Shown here piece after piece: positions 6,655-6,695 of a DNA stretch of 6,695 nt. The DNA lies in contig URQG01000105.1 in the NCBI GenBank assembly GCA_900549895.1, forward strand, positions 1 through 6,695, written 5' to 3'. Within the stretch, counting starts at the first letter, position 1. Each line of letters begins with the position of its first letter. The notes under the pieces are model-generated. The model searched no databases and was not told the origin of the DNA. It was given only the letters and a program-made list of their open reading frames with translations. The translations under genes and the position numbers were made by a program. The DNA is from an uncultured Lachnobacterium sp. Lineage in GTDB: Bacteria; Bacillota; Clostridia; Lachnospirales; Lachnospiraceae.

Positions 6655-6695
6655 CTGTCTCTTATACACATCTCCGAGCCCACGAGACGCGTAGT
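6655..6695. other. Illumina Nextera adapter contamination (non-biological)
   Basis: Positions 6655-6673 read CTGTCTCTTATACACATCT, the transposase mosaic-end sequence used in Nextera libraries. Positions 6674-6688 read CCGAGCCCACGAGAC, the Nextera read-2 arm. The last seven bases, GCGTAGT, match the start of an i7 index (N719, GCGTAGTA, from memory). Genomic sequence therefore ends at about 6654. On the minus strand the adapter translates to the well-known artefact MGSEMCIRDR, which here is joined in frame to SBP1. Confidence 0.98.

Noticed and set aside
6655..6673. Tn5-like mosaic end as a real transposon boundary
   Set aside because: The mosaic end runs directly into the Nextera read-2 arm and index bases, which do not occur in natural Tn5, so this is library adapter.

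Overview
The window looks like a contig end from a motile, low-to-moderate GC Clostridia bacterium. A gut Lachnospiraceae such as a Roseburia, Agathobacter or Lachnospira relative would fit. This is inferred from strong AAGGAGG Shine-Dalgarno sites, lipoprotein (lipobox) sugar-binding proteins, a chemoreceptor and the style of the ABC genes; no marker gene is present to prove it. All five genes lie on the minus strand, so transcription runs from high to low coordinates.

In transcription order: (1) 6655-6695 is not genomic. It is Illumina Nextera transposase adapter plus the first bases of an i7 index, left at the contig end. (2) 5610-6629 encodes a lipoprotein sugar-type substrate-binding protein (SBP1). 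(3) 3885-5597 encodes a membrane chemoreceptor (MCP) with an extracellular Cache-like domain. Its Shine-Dalgarno overlaps the SBP1 stop codon, so the two form a tightly coupled pair. A hairpin terminator follows at 3845-3879. (4) The gap 3704-3844 holds a promoter with a perfect TATAAT and a weak -35, preceded by a 20-bp-spaced direct repeat that may be an activator site. (5) 2168-3691, 1149-2162 and 96-1079 encode a complete CUT2 (ribose/galactose-class) ABC importer: tandem ATPase, RbsC-type permease and a second lipoprotein binding protein (SBP2). A terminator hairpin follows at 33-61, with a possible promoter for a gene beyond the window at 3-31. No gene-free stretch exceeds 300 bases.

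The most interesting feature is the pairing of two paralogous binding proteins. SBP1 and SBP2 share nearly all predicted ligand contacts, including the same departures from E. coli ribose-binding protein (Asp for Asn13, Ser for Arg90). One is translated with a chemoreceptor and the other with the transporter. My inference is a split sensing/uptake module for one shared ligand, with SBP1 serving taxis and SBP2 serving import. The ligand is probably a sugar or sugar-like molecule but cannot be named from this sequence, and no regulator or catabolic enzyme is present to help.
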